A stretch of 64,000 nucleotides of DNA, taken from positions 744,001 to 808,000 of the forward strand of contig NZ_QWEY01000001.1 of NCBI RefSeq assembly GCF_003443995.1. Reading direction: 5' to 3'. This DNA comes from Pseudotabrizicola alkalilacus. Lineage in GTDB: Bacteria > Pseudomonadota > Alphaproteobacteria > Rhodobacterales > Rhodobacteraceae. The notes below the pieces were generated by a model. That model was not told the DNA's origin, did no database searches, and saw only the letters and a list, made by a program, of their open reading frames with translations. Positions 54,662 to 63,112 of this stretch are shown in pieces. The position numbers and the translations under genes were made by a program. Within the stretch, counting starts at the first letter, position 1. Each line of letters starts with the position of its first letter.

Positions 54662-55488
54662 CCTGGTACGGCGATCCGCCACCCAAAGCGCCGCAGACCC
54701 TGCCGGGCTGGGTCCGCTTTGCCATGAGGGCGGCGGTTCTGGGCGGCATCACCTATGGTGGGCTGGTGCTTTTGCTGCTGCTGCGCTGCGTGGAGCGCCC
54801 GCTGTTCGGGCTGAACCGGCCCTGGACCCCGCGCATCACGCAAGCTGTCTGCCGGGCAGCGATGCGGATCATGGGGATCGGCCTGACGGTGCGGGGCACG
54901 CCGATGCAACAGCGCGGGGCGATGGTGGCGAACCATGCCTCTTGGCTGGATATTTTCGCGCTGAACGCCTGTGCGCCGCTCTATTTCGTGGCCAAATCCG
55001 AAGTGTCGGGCTGGGCGGGCATCGGCTGGCTGGCGCGCGCGACCGGCACGCTGTTCATCACGCGCAAGGGCACCGAGGCCAGACGCCAGCAGCAGCAGCT
55101 TGAAGACCGCCTGCGCGCCGGTCACCGGCTGTTGTTCTTTCCCGAGGGCACCTCGACCGACAGCCTGCGGGTTTTGCCTTTTAAATCAACGCTTTTCGCT
55201 GCGTTCTTCAGCCATGGGCTGGAAACCGTGCTGCACATTCAGCCGGTTACTGTGGTTTACCGCGCCCCAGCAGGGACCGATCCGCGGTTTTACGGCTGGT
55301 GGGGCGGCATGACCTTTGCCGGGCATCTGGTTGCGGTGCTGTCTGCCCCACGGCAAGGCAGCGTCGAGGTGGTGTTTCACCCGCCGGTGCCGGTGGATGC
55401 CTTCACCAACCGCAAAGACCTTGCGCAATATTGCGAGCGCATTATCGCAACCAGCCATTCCGGTCCGGAACGGCCCGCTGCGCTCTAA
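54658..55488 (+). CDS. olsA: Lyso-ornithine lipid O-acyltransferase (OlsA, PlsC family)
   Basis: 276 aa membrane acyltransferase finishing ornithine lipid. N-terminal helix AAVLGGITYGGLVLLLLLRC; HX4D motif NHASWLD near 91-97; FPEGTSTDS near 161-169 (FPEGTxS box). Coupled to olsB through an ATGA overlap. Confidence 0.92.
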   Translation: MTWYGDPPPKAPQTLPGWVRFAMRAAVLGGITYGGLVLLLLLRCVERPLFGLNRPWTPRITQAVCRAAMRIMGIGLTVRGTPMQQRGAMVANHASWLDIFALNACAPLYFVAKSEVSGWAGIGWLARATGTLFITRKGTEARRQQQQLEDRLRAGHRLLFFPEGTSTDSLRVLPFKSTLFAAFFSHGLETVLHIQPVTVVYRAPAGTDPRFYGWWGGMTFAGHLVAVLSAPRQGSVEVVFHPPVPVDAFTNRKDLAQYCERIIATSHSGPERPAAL

Positions 55489-55496
55489 GGCTGGCC

Positions 55497-56117
55497 TCAG
55501 CCCAGCGGGGCCAGCAGGGTTTTCAAGGCGGCCAGCGGATCATCCGAACCCCAGATCTCTGGCCCGATGCCAAAGAAATCGGTGACTGGGCCAAAGCGTT
55601 CAACCAGCTCGACCGTCAGCGCGCCTTCGGCGATCACCGGCACTTCGATCATTTCCGACCACCATTCGAACAGGTCGAAATCGGCCTGCGTGCCCTGACC
55701 CAGGGCTGAGTCGCCAATCGCGCCAAAGGCCACATAATCCGCGCCGCCTTCGCCCGCGCTGATGCCCTCATGCCGGGTGGTGCCGCAATAGGCGCCGACA
55801 ATCGCCTCTGCGCCCAGATCCTTGCGGGCCTTGCGCACGTTTCGCGCGCCATCGGTCAGGTGAACCCCGTCAAGGCCCAGCCGTTCGACCAGCAGCAGAT
55901 GGTTTTCGATCACCACCGCCACGTCGCGGGCATGGGCCACCTCGCGCAGCACGTCGCCGGCGCGCAGCAGGTTGTCTTCTTCCTTGCTGGCCAGCGCGAT
56001 GCGCAGGCAGGCCACGTCCACTGCGTCGAGCACAGAGGCCAGACGGGTGGGGAAGACATCAAGATCAAAGCTGGGCGGGGTGATCAGGGTGATTTGCGGG
56101 CGGTCTTCGGCGGCCAT
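55497..56117 (-). CDS. Thiamine phosphate synthase family protein (ThiE-like)
   Basis: 206 aa TIM barrel. VACLRIALASKEEDNLLRAG, VVIENHLLLVERLGLDGVHL near 67-86 and GADYVAFGAIG near 124 match the ThiE/TenI superfamily (the HLxxxD-type loop and YVAFGAI). The diphosphate-binding residues are partly non-standard, so it may be a diverged paralogue. It converges on olsA. Confidence 0.8.
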   Translation of the reverse strand: MAAEDRPQITLITPPSFDLDVFPTRLASVLDAVDVACLRIALASKEEDNLLRAGDVLREVAHARDVAVVIENHLLLVERLGLDGVHLTDGARNVRKARKDLGAEAIVGAYCGTTRHEGISAGEGGADYVAFGAIGDSALGQGTQADFDLFEWWSEMIEVPVIAEGALTVELVERFGPVTDFFGIGPEIWGSDDPLAALKTLLAPLG

Positions 56118-56231
56118 GGCGGGTCCTCGCAGCGGGTTTTGGCTGGCTTACCAGCCTTTTTGCGGCTTGACCATGTCTTGCCCGCGAGGGGGAGCTGGCG
56201 TAACAGGCCTGTAAAACCTGGGGTGCCACGC

Positions 56232-56969
56232 ATGATCGAACCTGCCTTTATCCTCGTCCGCCCGCAGATGGGCGAGAATATCGGTGCTGCGGCCCGCGCG
56301 ATGCTGAACTTCGGCCTGACCCGGATGCGTCTGGTGGCCCCGCGCGACGGCTGGCCCAACTCCAAAGCGGTGGCAATGGCCTCGGGCGCGGGGCGGGTGC
56401 TGGATCAGGCGGGGCTGTTTCCGGATGTCGCCGCTGCCATCGGCGATTGCGACTATGTCTTTGCCACCACCGCGCGGGGGCGTGAGCTGGTCAAGCCGAT
56501 CGTCACGCCGGAACGGGCGATGGAGATGGCGCGGGCTATGGCGGCTGAGGGCAAGAAGGTGGGCGTTCTGTTCGGGCCGGAGCGGGCGGGGCTGGAGAAT
56601 GACGATGTGGCGCTGGCCAATGCCATCGTCACGGTGCCGGTGAACCCCGATTTTCCCAGCCTGAACCTGGGCCAATGCGCGCTCTTGATGGGCTATGAAT
56701 GGCAGCGGCAGACGGCGGTGGTGGCGCCGGAGGTGATGGAATTGGCCCGCACCGAGTTTGCCAGCCGGGTGGACGTGGAGAAACTGGGCGACCACTTTGA
56801 GGAGCGGCTGGAGGCGGCGGGGTTCTTCTTTCCCGAGACCAAGGCCGCCAACATGCGGCTGAACCTGCGCAACATGTGGGCCCGGCTGAACCTGACGCGG
56901 GCTGAGGTGCAGACCTTTCACGGGATGCTGCGCCAGATCGCCTACCGGCTGCGCCAGCAGGGGGAGTGA
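56232..56969 (+). CDS. tRNA/rRNA 2'-O-methyltransferase, TrmJ-like (SPOUT)
   Basis: 245 aa. FILVRPQMGENIGAAARAML near 6-25 and GVLFGPERAGLENDDVALAN followed by VPVNPDFPSLNLGQCALLMG (about 115-160) are TrmH/TrmJ SPOUT motifs forming the SAM knot. The C-terminal helical part is TrmJ-like. The frame is open upstream across the ThiE gene, but the ATG at 56232 gives the family N-terminus. Confidence 0.9.
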   Translation: MIEPAFILVRPQMGENIGAAARAMLNFGLTRMRLVAPRDGWPNSKAVAMASGAGRVLDQAGLFPDVAAAIGDCDYVFATTARGRELVKPIVTPERAMEMARAMAAEGKKVGVLFGPERAGLENDDVALANAIVTVPVNPDFPSLNLGQCALLMGYEWQRQTAVVAPEVMELARTEFASRVDVEKLGDHFEERLEAAGFFFPETKAANMRLNLRNMWARLNLTRAEVQTFHGMLRQIAYRLRQQGE

Positions 56970-57083
56970 GGGCTGCCCGCTGTGTTACAGCTGTGGGTTC
57001 TGTTTGATTTCAAAGACTTGACCCTGCGAGATTCACGAAGTCTTAACACTTTCCCGTTGCTTTGACTGAACAAGGAGATCCCG

Positions 57084-57557
57084 ATGGCTGGCACCGACTT
57101 CAGCAACTGGCAAAAGGAAAAGGCAATTCAGGCGCTGGTGGATGAGGCGCAGGCGGTGGCCGACCGGCTGGCGGGCGGCAAGCCGCATGCCGTGGAACAG
57201 CACGCCGCCGCCGCGCAGTTCTGGGCGCAGGTGCATCTGGCCGACGGGCAGGATCTGACCAAGTTGGCCAGCTGGAAAGCGGCGGAGGTTCAACGCTTTG
57301 TCCGCGCCAGCCAGACGAAAATCGCCGCCCTGCGCAAGGCGCGCGACTATGTGAGCAGCGACGGGCTGGCCGCCTGGCTGCACACCGCGCGGGCGGTGCA
57401 GGAACCGCGCATCACGCCAGCGGTGCGCGAGATCTGGGCGCATCTGTCGGCGGCCGGGCAGAACGTGGAGGCGATGCTGGCGGATCTGCTGGAGGACGCG
57501 GGGATGGCGGGGGGGCAGGGGCGGTTGGTGCCGGCGGGGTTTGGCGAACCCTCCTGA
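57084..57557 (+). CDS. Hypothetical protein, conserved in Rhodobacterales style
   Basis: 157 aa, soluble and alpha-helical, with ACAAGGAG upstream. DFSNWQKEKAIQALVDEAQA near 5-24 and SWKAAEVQRFVRASQTKIAA near 63-82 show no known domain. It is an individual gene after the methyltransferase. No function is proposed. Confidence 0.7.
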   Translation: MAGTDFSNWQKEKAIQALVDEAQAVADRLAGGKPHAVEQHAAAAQFWAQVHLADGQDLTKLASWKAAEVQRFVRASQTKIAALRKARDYVSSDGLAAWLHTARAVQEPRITPAVREIWAHLSAAGQNVEAMLADLLEDAGMAGGQGRLVPAGFGEPS

Positions 57558-57572
57558 CGCTGCGCCTGCGGC

Positions 57573-57630
57573 CACCCCCGGGGGCCAGCCCCCGGACCCC
57601 CGGAGTATTTGGGAAAGCTGCAAATGCGAA
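57573..57630 (+). repeat. Dispersed GGAGTATTT-type 3' repeat, copy 9
   Basis: CCCGGGGGCCAGCCCCCGG hairpin then ACCCCCGGAGTATTTGGGAAAGC and TGCAAATGCG. The gap 57558-57819 otherwise changes abruptly to AT-richer DNA near 57690. Confidence 0.7.
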
Positions 57631-57819
57631 GGGCAAGGGTATTGCAGGGCTTTGCGGCGGGGTGGCGGGTGATTTGGCTGGCCTGAGCTGCTTTCCGGAC
57701 ATAGTGAACTTTCACTGCGGCTGAGCCAACGGCTACTGTATATTGCCGCGTTTAATGAGTTTGTTCTGCGGACGATTCCAGCCTTAGTGTGGGTCGAAGA
57801 CAGCGGAAAGGGACGTTCT

Positions 57820-58719
57820 ATGAGTGGTTTGATTATTGAAATTCAGAAAGCTTGTCTGGATGAAACTGTTCCAGTTGAATCACTGCTGCGGCGTGTAAAG
57901 TTGGCGGCCACCAAGCTGAAACTTGGCGACTTGGAGAGTTGGGTTGACAGCGAGCTTAATGGCTACAGCGGCGCGCTTCCGCCTCACCGGATACTTCGTG
58001 GCCAGCCAGCAGGATGGAATCCCTTCCATGGCTGGGTGCCAGTGCAAACACATGACGCTCAGATTGCTGACGTCTTGAGCACGGCAATGGTAGGCCAGGG
58101 TATCGGCGGGCTCCGAGATCTCATTTCAGACGGTGATAGCGGTATCTATCATTTTCCGCTCCCTGATGAGCTTGTCATCGCAGTGAACAAGTTGATGCGG
58201 GTTTCAACGGCAAGAATGGTTGTTCAGGTTCCAAGGGGTGGAATAGTTGGTATTCTAGAGTTTGTTCGCAATATGGTTCTTGATTGGGCCATTGAAATGG
58301 AACGCAACGGTGTCTTGGGCGAGGGATTTTCCTTCGACGACCGTGAGGTAGAAAGTGCACAGTCCGTCATGACTACGTTCAATATTGGAAGAATTGATAA
58401 CTTCGCTGGTAATATGGGGACGGGTAACATTTCCGGTGACATCTCTTTAACGACACGTGATGTAACCGAAATCAAAGAGACCTTGCGCAAGCTGCGAGAG
58501 GCTGTTCCCGGCCTTGTGGAAGCCGGAGCTAGTGACACGCTACCTGATACTATTGATGCCGTGATAATAGAGGCGGAAAAACAAACCCCAGATGTAGGGA
58601 AACTCAGAAATCTAACTCAAGATGTTCGATCCGCTCTTGCTGGAGCCGCAGGTAATCTTGCAGCAGAAGGAGCGTTGGCACTTGTAGGAGGAGTTCTACG
58701 AATTCTTGGGGGCGGTTAG
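57820..58719 (+). CDS. AbiTii domain protein (putative abortive-infection defence)
   Basis: 299 aa. The N-terminal domain (about 1-180) starts LIIEIQKACLDETVPVESLL followed by RRVKLAATKLKLGDLESWVD and SELNGYSG, the AbiTii pattern of phage-defence proteins. The C-terminal part has a beta-rich stretch (GNMGTGNISGDISLTTRDVT near 203-222) and a coiled/hydrophobic tail (AAEGALALVGGVLRILGGG). Base and codon use are clearly more AT-rich than the neighbours, a sign of transfer. GGAAAGGGA precedes the start. It stands alone between housekeeping genes. Confidence 0.72.
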   Translation: MSGLIIEIQKACLDETVPVESLLRRVKLAATKLKLGDLESWVDSELNGYSGALPPHRILRGQPAGWNPFHGWVPVQTHDAQIADVLSTAMVGQGIGGLRDLISDGDSGIYHFPLPDELVIAVNKLMRVSTARMVVQVPRGGIVGILEFVRNMVLDWAIEMERNGVLGEGFSFDDREVESAQSVMTTFNIGRIDNFAGNMGTGNISGDISLTTRDVTEIKETLRKLREAVPGLVEAGASDTLPDTIDAVIIEAEKQTPDVGKLRNLTQDVRSALAGAAGNLAAEGALALVGGVLRILGGG

Positions 58720-58890
58720 GTGCCGCGTCCACAAATGGACATATGTGATAATTCTGAATGCTCCGACTAGATCAATGGACAACCTGCGCCAAAGACGCCT
58801 AGCGAAGAATCTAGTAACTTTGGCCCCTTTGCGCGGGCATAGCCCTTCTCCATCTCGCAAAATACAGTGCCGAGTGAAGAGAAGGGGTAG

Positions 58891-58930
58891 GGTGGGTCGT
58901 TCTGCTCGCTTGCGAGCAGGTTGACCCACC
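58891..58930. repeat. Two-stem 40-nt perfect hairpin
   Basis: Outer stem GGTGGGTC/GACCCACC, a GTT bulge on both sides, inner stem CTGCTCGC/GCGAGCAG and a TT loop. It lies in the 311-bp gap 58720-59030 after the AbiTii gene; the rest of the gap shows no gene. It looks like a REP-type mobile palindrome or a terminator. Confidence 0.75.
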
Positions 58931-59030
58931 GGCTGTGATGCCATGGCCGCCCCCATCCCCATCGCCGCACCCCCCTTGAAGCTGCTCGGGGCGCGGCCTA
59001 GTCTCCGGGCCAGGAAGATATGAGGCGGGT

Positions 59031-60197
59031 ATGGCGGGCAAGCGCAGCATTTTCGAAGAGGTGGGCAGCGCGGGCGCGGCCCCGAAGGCGCAGGGCGGCT
59101 TGATTGACGCGGGGCCAAAGGGCGCGCGCGGCGCGATCCGGGGCTGGCTGATCGTGCTGTTCCTGATGGTGATGGCGATGATCGTGGTCGGCGGCCTCAC
59201 GCGGCTGACCGACTCGGGGCTGTCGATCACCGAATGGCGGCCTGTGACCGGGGCCTTGCCGCCGCTGAACGAGGCCGACTGGCTGGCGGAGTTCGACAAG
59301 TATCGCGCCAGCCCGCAGTATCAGCTGATGAATGCGGGCATGGAGCTGTCGGCGTTTCAGGTGATCTACTGGTGGGAATGGGGACATCGGCAGCTGGGCC
59401 GGGCCGTGGGTCTGGTCTGGGCGGTGGGCTTTCTGTTCTTCTGGGCCACCTCGCGGATTCCGCCGGGCTGGACCGGGCGGCTGCTGTTGCTGGGCGCTTT
59501 GGGCGGGCTGCAGGGCGCGATTGGCTGGTGGATGGTCGCCTCGGGCCTGACCGGGGCGATGACCTCGGTGGCGTCGTACCGGCTGGCCACGCATCTGGGG
59601 CTGGCCTTTGTGATCCTTGGCTTCATCGGCTGGTATGTGTTCCTGCTGGGCCGGTCAGAGGCCGCGCTGTTGCAGGCGCGGCGCGCGCGGGAGGGCAAGC
59701 TGTTCTCATTGTCGACCGGGCTGATGCATTTTGCCTTTCTGCAGATCCTGCTCGGGGCTTTGGTCGCGGGGATTGATGCGGGGCGGGCGTTTCCGACCTG
59801 GCCGGACATGAACGGCGCGTTCTTTCCGGCGGATGCGTTTTATGTGCCGGACGGACAGGGCGGGGCCTTGCCCCTCTGGCATGCGTTCTTTGAGAACCCC
59901 GGTCTGGTGCAGTTCATGCACCGGATGGCGGGGTATCTGCTGTTTGCCTTTGGCGTGGTGGTCTGGCTGCGCGGGCGCACATCGGCGCATGGGGCGACGC
60001 GCTTTGCCTTTCACATGGTGATGCTGATGATGCTGGCGCAGGTCGGGCTTGGCATCATGGCGGTGCTGACATCGGCGCAGCTGCATGTGGCGATCACCCA
60101 TCAGCTGGGCGCGGTTCTTTTGTGGGTGCTGATCATTCGCGCCCGTTATCTGTCACAATACCCGCTGGCCGGGTCGATCCGGAGGGGCACGGCATGA
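59031..60197 (+). CDS. ctaA: Heme A synthase (COX15/CtaA)
   Basis: 388 aa, about eight membrane helices. Converts heme O to heme A for aa3 oxidases. Conserved heme-ligand histidines occur in WWEWGHRQLGRAVG near 117, ATHLGLAFVILG near 185, QFMHRMAGYLLFAFG near 301 and VAITHQLGAVLLWVL near 356. Start RGAIRGWLIVLFLMV follows the usual cytosolic tail. Overlaps the M32 carboxypeptidase by 4 bp. Confidence 0.94.
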   Translation: MAGKRSIFEEVGSAGAAPKAQGGLIDAGPKGARGAIRGWLIVLFLMVMAMIVVGGLTRLTDSGLSITEWRPVTGALPPLNEADWLAEFDKYRASPQYQLMNAGMELSAFQVIYWWEWGHRQLGRAVGLVWAVGFLFFWATSRIPPGWTGRLLLLGALGGLQGAIGWWMVASGLTGAMTSVASYRLATHLGLAFVILGFIGWYVFLLGRSEAALLQARRAREGKLFSLSTGLMHFAFLQILLGALVAGIDAGRAFPTWPDMNGAFFPADAFYVPDGQGGALPLWHAFFENPGLVQFMHRMAGYLLFAFGVVVWLRGRTSAHGATRFAFHMVMLMMLAQVGLGIMAVLTSAQLHVAITHQLGAVLLWVLIIRARYLSQYPLAGSIRRGTA

Positions 60198-61678
60198 GTG
60201 CGAACAATATGGCGTACGCCGATCTGATGGCGTTTCAGCGCGAGACCGAGGCTTTGGGGCAGGTGGCCGGGCGTCTGGGCTGGGATCAGGAGACGATGAT
60301 GCCGCGCGGCGCTGCCGAGCAGCGGTCGGAGGAGATGTCGGCGCTGGAAGGGGTGCTGCATGCGCGGCGCACCGATCCGCGGATCGCGGAGTGGCTGGCG
60401 CAGGCGGAGGCGGCGGATGCGGTGGCGGCAGCCAATCTGCGCCACATCCGGCGGTCGTATGAGCGGCAGGTCAAGGTGCCGGGGCCGCTGGCGCAGGCCT
60501 TGGCGCGGGTGACCAGCCGGGCGCAGGGGATCTGGGCCGAGGCGCGGTCGCGCGATGATGTCGCAGCGTTTCTGCCGATCCTGGCCGAGGTGATCAAGCT
60601 GCGGCGCGAAGAGGCGGCGTGCCTGGCGCAGGGCGGTGATCTGTATGACGCGTTGATCGACGATTACGAGCCGGGGGCGACGGCGGAGTCTTTGGGCGCG
60701 ATGTTTGATGCGATGCGGCCCCGTCTGGTCGCCTTGCGGTCGGCGGTGCTGGGGGCGGCGTATCAGCCGGCAAAGCTGGAAGGGCAGTTCGGGCAGGACG
60801 CGCAGATGCGCATGGCGCGCGATCTGGCCACTGCCTTTGGCTATGACTGGGAGCGCGGGCGGCTGGATCTGGCGGTGCATCCGTTCAGTTCCGGCTCTGG
60901 CGATGACGCGCGGATCACCACGCGGGTGGTGGAAAGCGATCCGTTCAACTGCTTTTACTCGACCATCCATGAGGTGGGGCATGCCTGCTATGAGCTGGGG
61001 ATTGACCCCGATTACCGGCTGACCCCGCTGGGGGCCGGGGTGAGCATGGGCGTGCATGAGAGCCAGAGCCGGATCTATGAAAACCAGCTCGGGCGCGGGC
61101 GCGCGTTTACCAGCTGGATGTTTGGTCAGATGCAGACCCGGTTTGACGGCTTTGGCCTGACCGATGCCGATGCGTTTTACGGCGCGGTCAACCGGGTGCA
61201 GTCGGGCTTTATCCGGACAGAGGCCGATGAGGTGCATTACAACCTGCATGTGATGATGCGCTTTGATCTGGAACGCGCGCTGATCCGGGGCGATCTGGCG
61301 GTGGGCGATCTGGAGGCGGCGTGGAATGACCGTTTTGCCGCCGATTTCGGCGTGGCGGTGCCGCGCGCCTCGCAGGGGATGCTGCAGGATGTGCATTGGT
61401 CCTGCGGGTTGTTCGGCTATTTCCCGACCTATACGCTGGGCAATGTCTATGCTGGCTGCCTGAATGTCGCGCTGCGGCAGGCGGTGCCGGATATTGATGA
61501 CCATCTGGCGCGCGGCGATGCGCGTGCGGCGACCGCCTGGCTGCGCGAGACCGTGCAGCGTCATGGCGGATTGTATGAACCACGCGAGGTGGTGCGGCTG
61601 GCCTGCGGGTTCGAGCCCACAGAAGCGCCGTTGCTTGACTATCTGGAGGCGAAGTTCAAGGCCCTGTACCGGCTGTAA
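60194..61678 (+). CDS. Carboxypeptidase M32 (Taq family)
   Basis: 494 aa zinc metallocarboxypeptidase. Zinc motif STIHEVGHACYELG near 256-269 (HEVGH), and the second signature GVHESQSRIYENQLGRGRAF near 288-307. Family markers LGWDQETMMPRGAAEQRSEE near 30-49. Start in an ATGA overlap with ctaA, so coupled to it. No signal peptide; cytoplasmic. Confidence 0.94.
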   Translation: MSANNMAYADLMAFQRETEALGQVAGRLGWDQETMMPRGAAEQRSEEMSALEGVLHARRTDPRIAEWLAQAEAADAVAAANLRHIRRSYERQVKVPGPLAQALARVTSRAQGIWAEARSRDDVAAFLPILAEVIKLRREEAACLAQGGDLYDALIDDYEPGATAESLGAMFDAMRPRLVALRSAVLGAAYQPAKLEGQFGQDAQMRMARDLATAFGYDWERGRLDLAVHPFSSGSGDDARITTRVVESDPFNCFYSTIHEVGHACYELGIDPDYRLTPLGAGVSMGVHESQSRIYENQLGRGRAFTSWMFGQMQTRFDGFGLTDADAFYGAVNRVQSGFIRTEADEVHYNLHVMMRFDLERALIRGDLAVGDLEAAWNDRFAADFGVAVPRASQGMLQDVHWSCGLFGYFPTYTLGNVYAGCLNVALRQAVPDIDDHLARGDARAATAWLRETVQRHGGLYEPREVVRLACGFEPTEAPLLDYLEAKFKALYRL

Positions 61679-61750
61679 CCGGGCCGGGGCTGTGGAACGC
61701 CGCGTGCCGCAGGTGCGACACAGGCGGTTGCAGACCCTGTTGCCGCCGCT

Positions 61751-61787
61751 TTCATCTTGACAAAAATACTCCCGCCGGAGGCGTCTG
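61751..61787 (-). repeat. Dispersed GGAGTATTT-type repeat, copy 10 (reverse)
   Basis: The minus strand reads GACGCCTCCGGCGGGAGTATTTTTGTCAAGATGAAA. Located in the 388-bp gap after the carboxypeptidase, with the large inverted repeat next to it. Confidence 0.7.
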
Positions 61788-61842
61788 CCGTTGCCGCAGA
61801 GGTCTTTGCCAAAGCTCAGCGCGATTGCCTGCGGCGGGGTGC

Positions 61843-61980
61843 CCCCCACCCCATCCCTCCCCCACAAAGGGGGGAGGGAGCCGCCTTGCGCCCTGCGGCC
61901 GGGCAAAGCGGAGAGGGCGCGGGGAGCAAGCGATGTGCGAGGCGCGCCCCTCCCCTTGTGGGAGGGGATGGGGGAGGGGG
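61843..61980. repeat. Large imperfect inverted repeat, 34-bp arms
   Basis: Left arm (61843-61880) has CCCCATCCCTCCCCCACAAA and GGGGGGAGGG; right arm (61947-61980) is its near-complement with CCCCTCCCCTTGTGGGAGGG. A 65-nt GC-rich spacer separates them. Typical of a mobile intergenic palindrome of alphaproteobacteria. Confidence 0.75.
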
Positions 61981-62066
61981 CGGCGTTTGGCCAGCAGGCC
62001 GGTGTGCCCGGATGGTCCCCACAGATGGGGCGGGGCTTGAGCGACAACAGACGGGGGAGGGGTGAC

Positions 62067-62486
62067 ATGACCGTGGTGATGGATGCGACCGCGCTGCAGG
62101 CATTTCTGCAGCGGGATTTCGGGCAGGTGGCAGATGACTTCGCGGTGGAGCGGGCGGATGCGACGGGTGTGACGCTGCGGCTGCGGGTGGCGGCGCGGCA
62201 TCTGCGGCCCGGGGGCACGGTGTCGGGGCCGGCGATGTTCGGCCTTGCCGATGTGGCGATGTATCTGGCGATCCTGAGAAGGATCGGGCCGGTCGCGCTG
62301 GCGGTGACCACGAATTGCGCGATGGATTTCATGCGCAAGCCGCAGGCCGGGGTTGACCTGCTGGCGCAGGCGCGGCTGCTGAAGCTGGGGCGCAGGCTGG
62401 CGGTGGGCGATGTGCTGCTGTTTTCCGAAGGCGGGACCGAGCCGGTGGCGCGGGCCGGGCTGACCTATGCGATTCCGTCATCCTGA
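62067..62486 (+). CDS. PaaI family thioesterase (hotdog fold)
   Basis: 139 aa. LRPGGTVSGPAMFGLADVAM near 46-65, followed by YLAILRRIGPVALAVTTNCA and MDFMRKP, is the PaaI/4HBT hotdog motif (G-x-x-x-D in FGLADVAMY). GGGGGAGGGG lies before the ATG. Hydrolyses an acyl-CoA, substrate unknown. Confidence 0.87.
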   Translation: MTVVMDATALQAFLQRDFGQVADDFAVERADATGVTLRLRVAARHLRPGGTVSGPAMFGLADVAMYLAILRRIGPVALAVTTNCAMDFMRKPQAGVDLLAQARLLKLGRRLAVGDVLLFSEGGTEPVARAGLTYAIPSS

Positions 62487-62509
62487 CCCGGTGCGGCAGG
62501 CTACAAAGC

Positions 62510-62539
62510 AAAACGGCCCCCGCAGGCGGAGGCCGTTTT
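62510..62539. terminator. Bidirectional terminator
   Basis: AAAACGGCCCCCGCAGGCGG and AGGCCGTTTT form a stem with A/T ends on both sides, between the convergent thioesterase and bactofilin genes. Confidence 0.85.
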
Positions 62540-62556
62540 CATAGCTGAGAGCGCGG

Positions 62557-62931
62557 TCAGGCCTTGTGTCTGGCAAAGCGCCCTTCGACCTGAGCCCCGC
62601 TTTCGATGATCAGGGTGCGGTAGGTGACATCTGCCGCCACCTTTGCGGCGGCGCGCAGGGTGAAGCTGTCGGCGCTGATCTGGCCATCGACCTTGCCGCG
62701 CACTTCGACGGTTTCGGCGGTGATGGTGCCGTTCATCCGGCCCTCTGCCCCGACCGACAGACTGCGGGCGGTGACATTGCCGTCAATGTCGCCCAGCATC
62801 TCGATATCGCCGACCGACGAAATCTCGCCGGTGATTTTCAGGTCGCTGGCAAAGACCGATCTGGTGTTGGAGGGGCGTGCCGGGGGGGCGCCACCCGGTG
62901 GGGCTGTCTGGTCTGAGGTCTTGTTGAACAT
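62557..62931 (-). CDS. Bactofilin (polymer-forming cytoskeletal protein)
   Basis: 124 aa. A Pro-rich N-terminal tail is followed by a DUF583 beta-helix (about 27-115): SDLKITGEISSVGDIEMLGD and GTITAETVEVRGKVDGQISA show the short repeating rungs. Bactofilins self-assemble into filaments and guide wall synthesis or polarity. Convergent with the thioesterase. Confidence 0.92.
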   Translation of the reverse strand: MFNKTSDQTAPPGGAPPARPSNTRSVFASDLKITGEISSVGDIEMLGDIDGNVTARSLSVGAEGRMNGTITAETVEVRGKVDGQISADSFTLRAAAKVAADVTYRTLIIESGAQVEGRFARHKA

Positions 62932-63112
62932 GATCCGTCCGTTGCTGGCTTTGCCTGATAAGGGCGTATGGCGGCGGATCGGTCAAGGGGCGGGCGGCTC
63001 TGGGTCGGCAAACGGGCGCGCATTGGCCGGTATGATGTCGCCTGCGGACCTGACAGAGGGGGGCAGGGGTGGTTTGATCGCGGAAAAGATCAGACAGAAG
63101 GGCTGCCGTATC

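Noticed and set aside
55770-56231. N-terminal extension of the TrmJ-like protein
   Set aside because: It is antisense to the ThiE-like gene; SPOUT homologues start at the motif beginning FILVRP.
60146-62338. Long minus-strand frame of 730 codons opposite the M32 carboxypeptidase
   Set aside because: Same GC-driven antisense artefact; it crosses the intergenic palindromes and two real genes.
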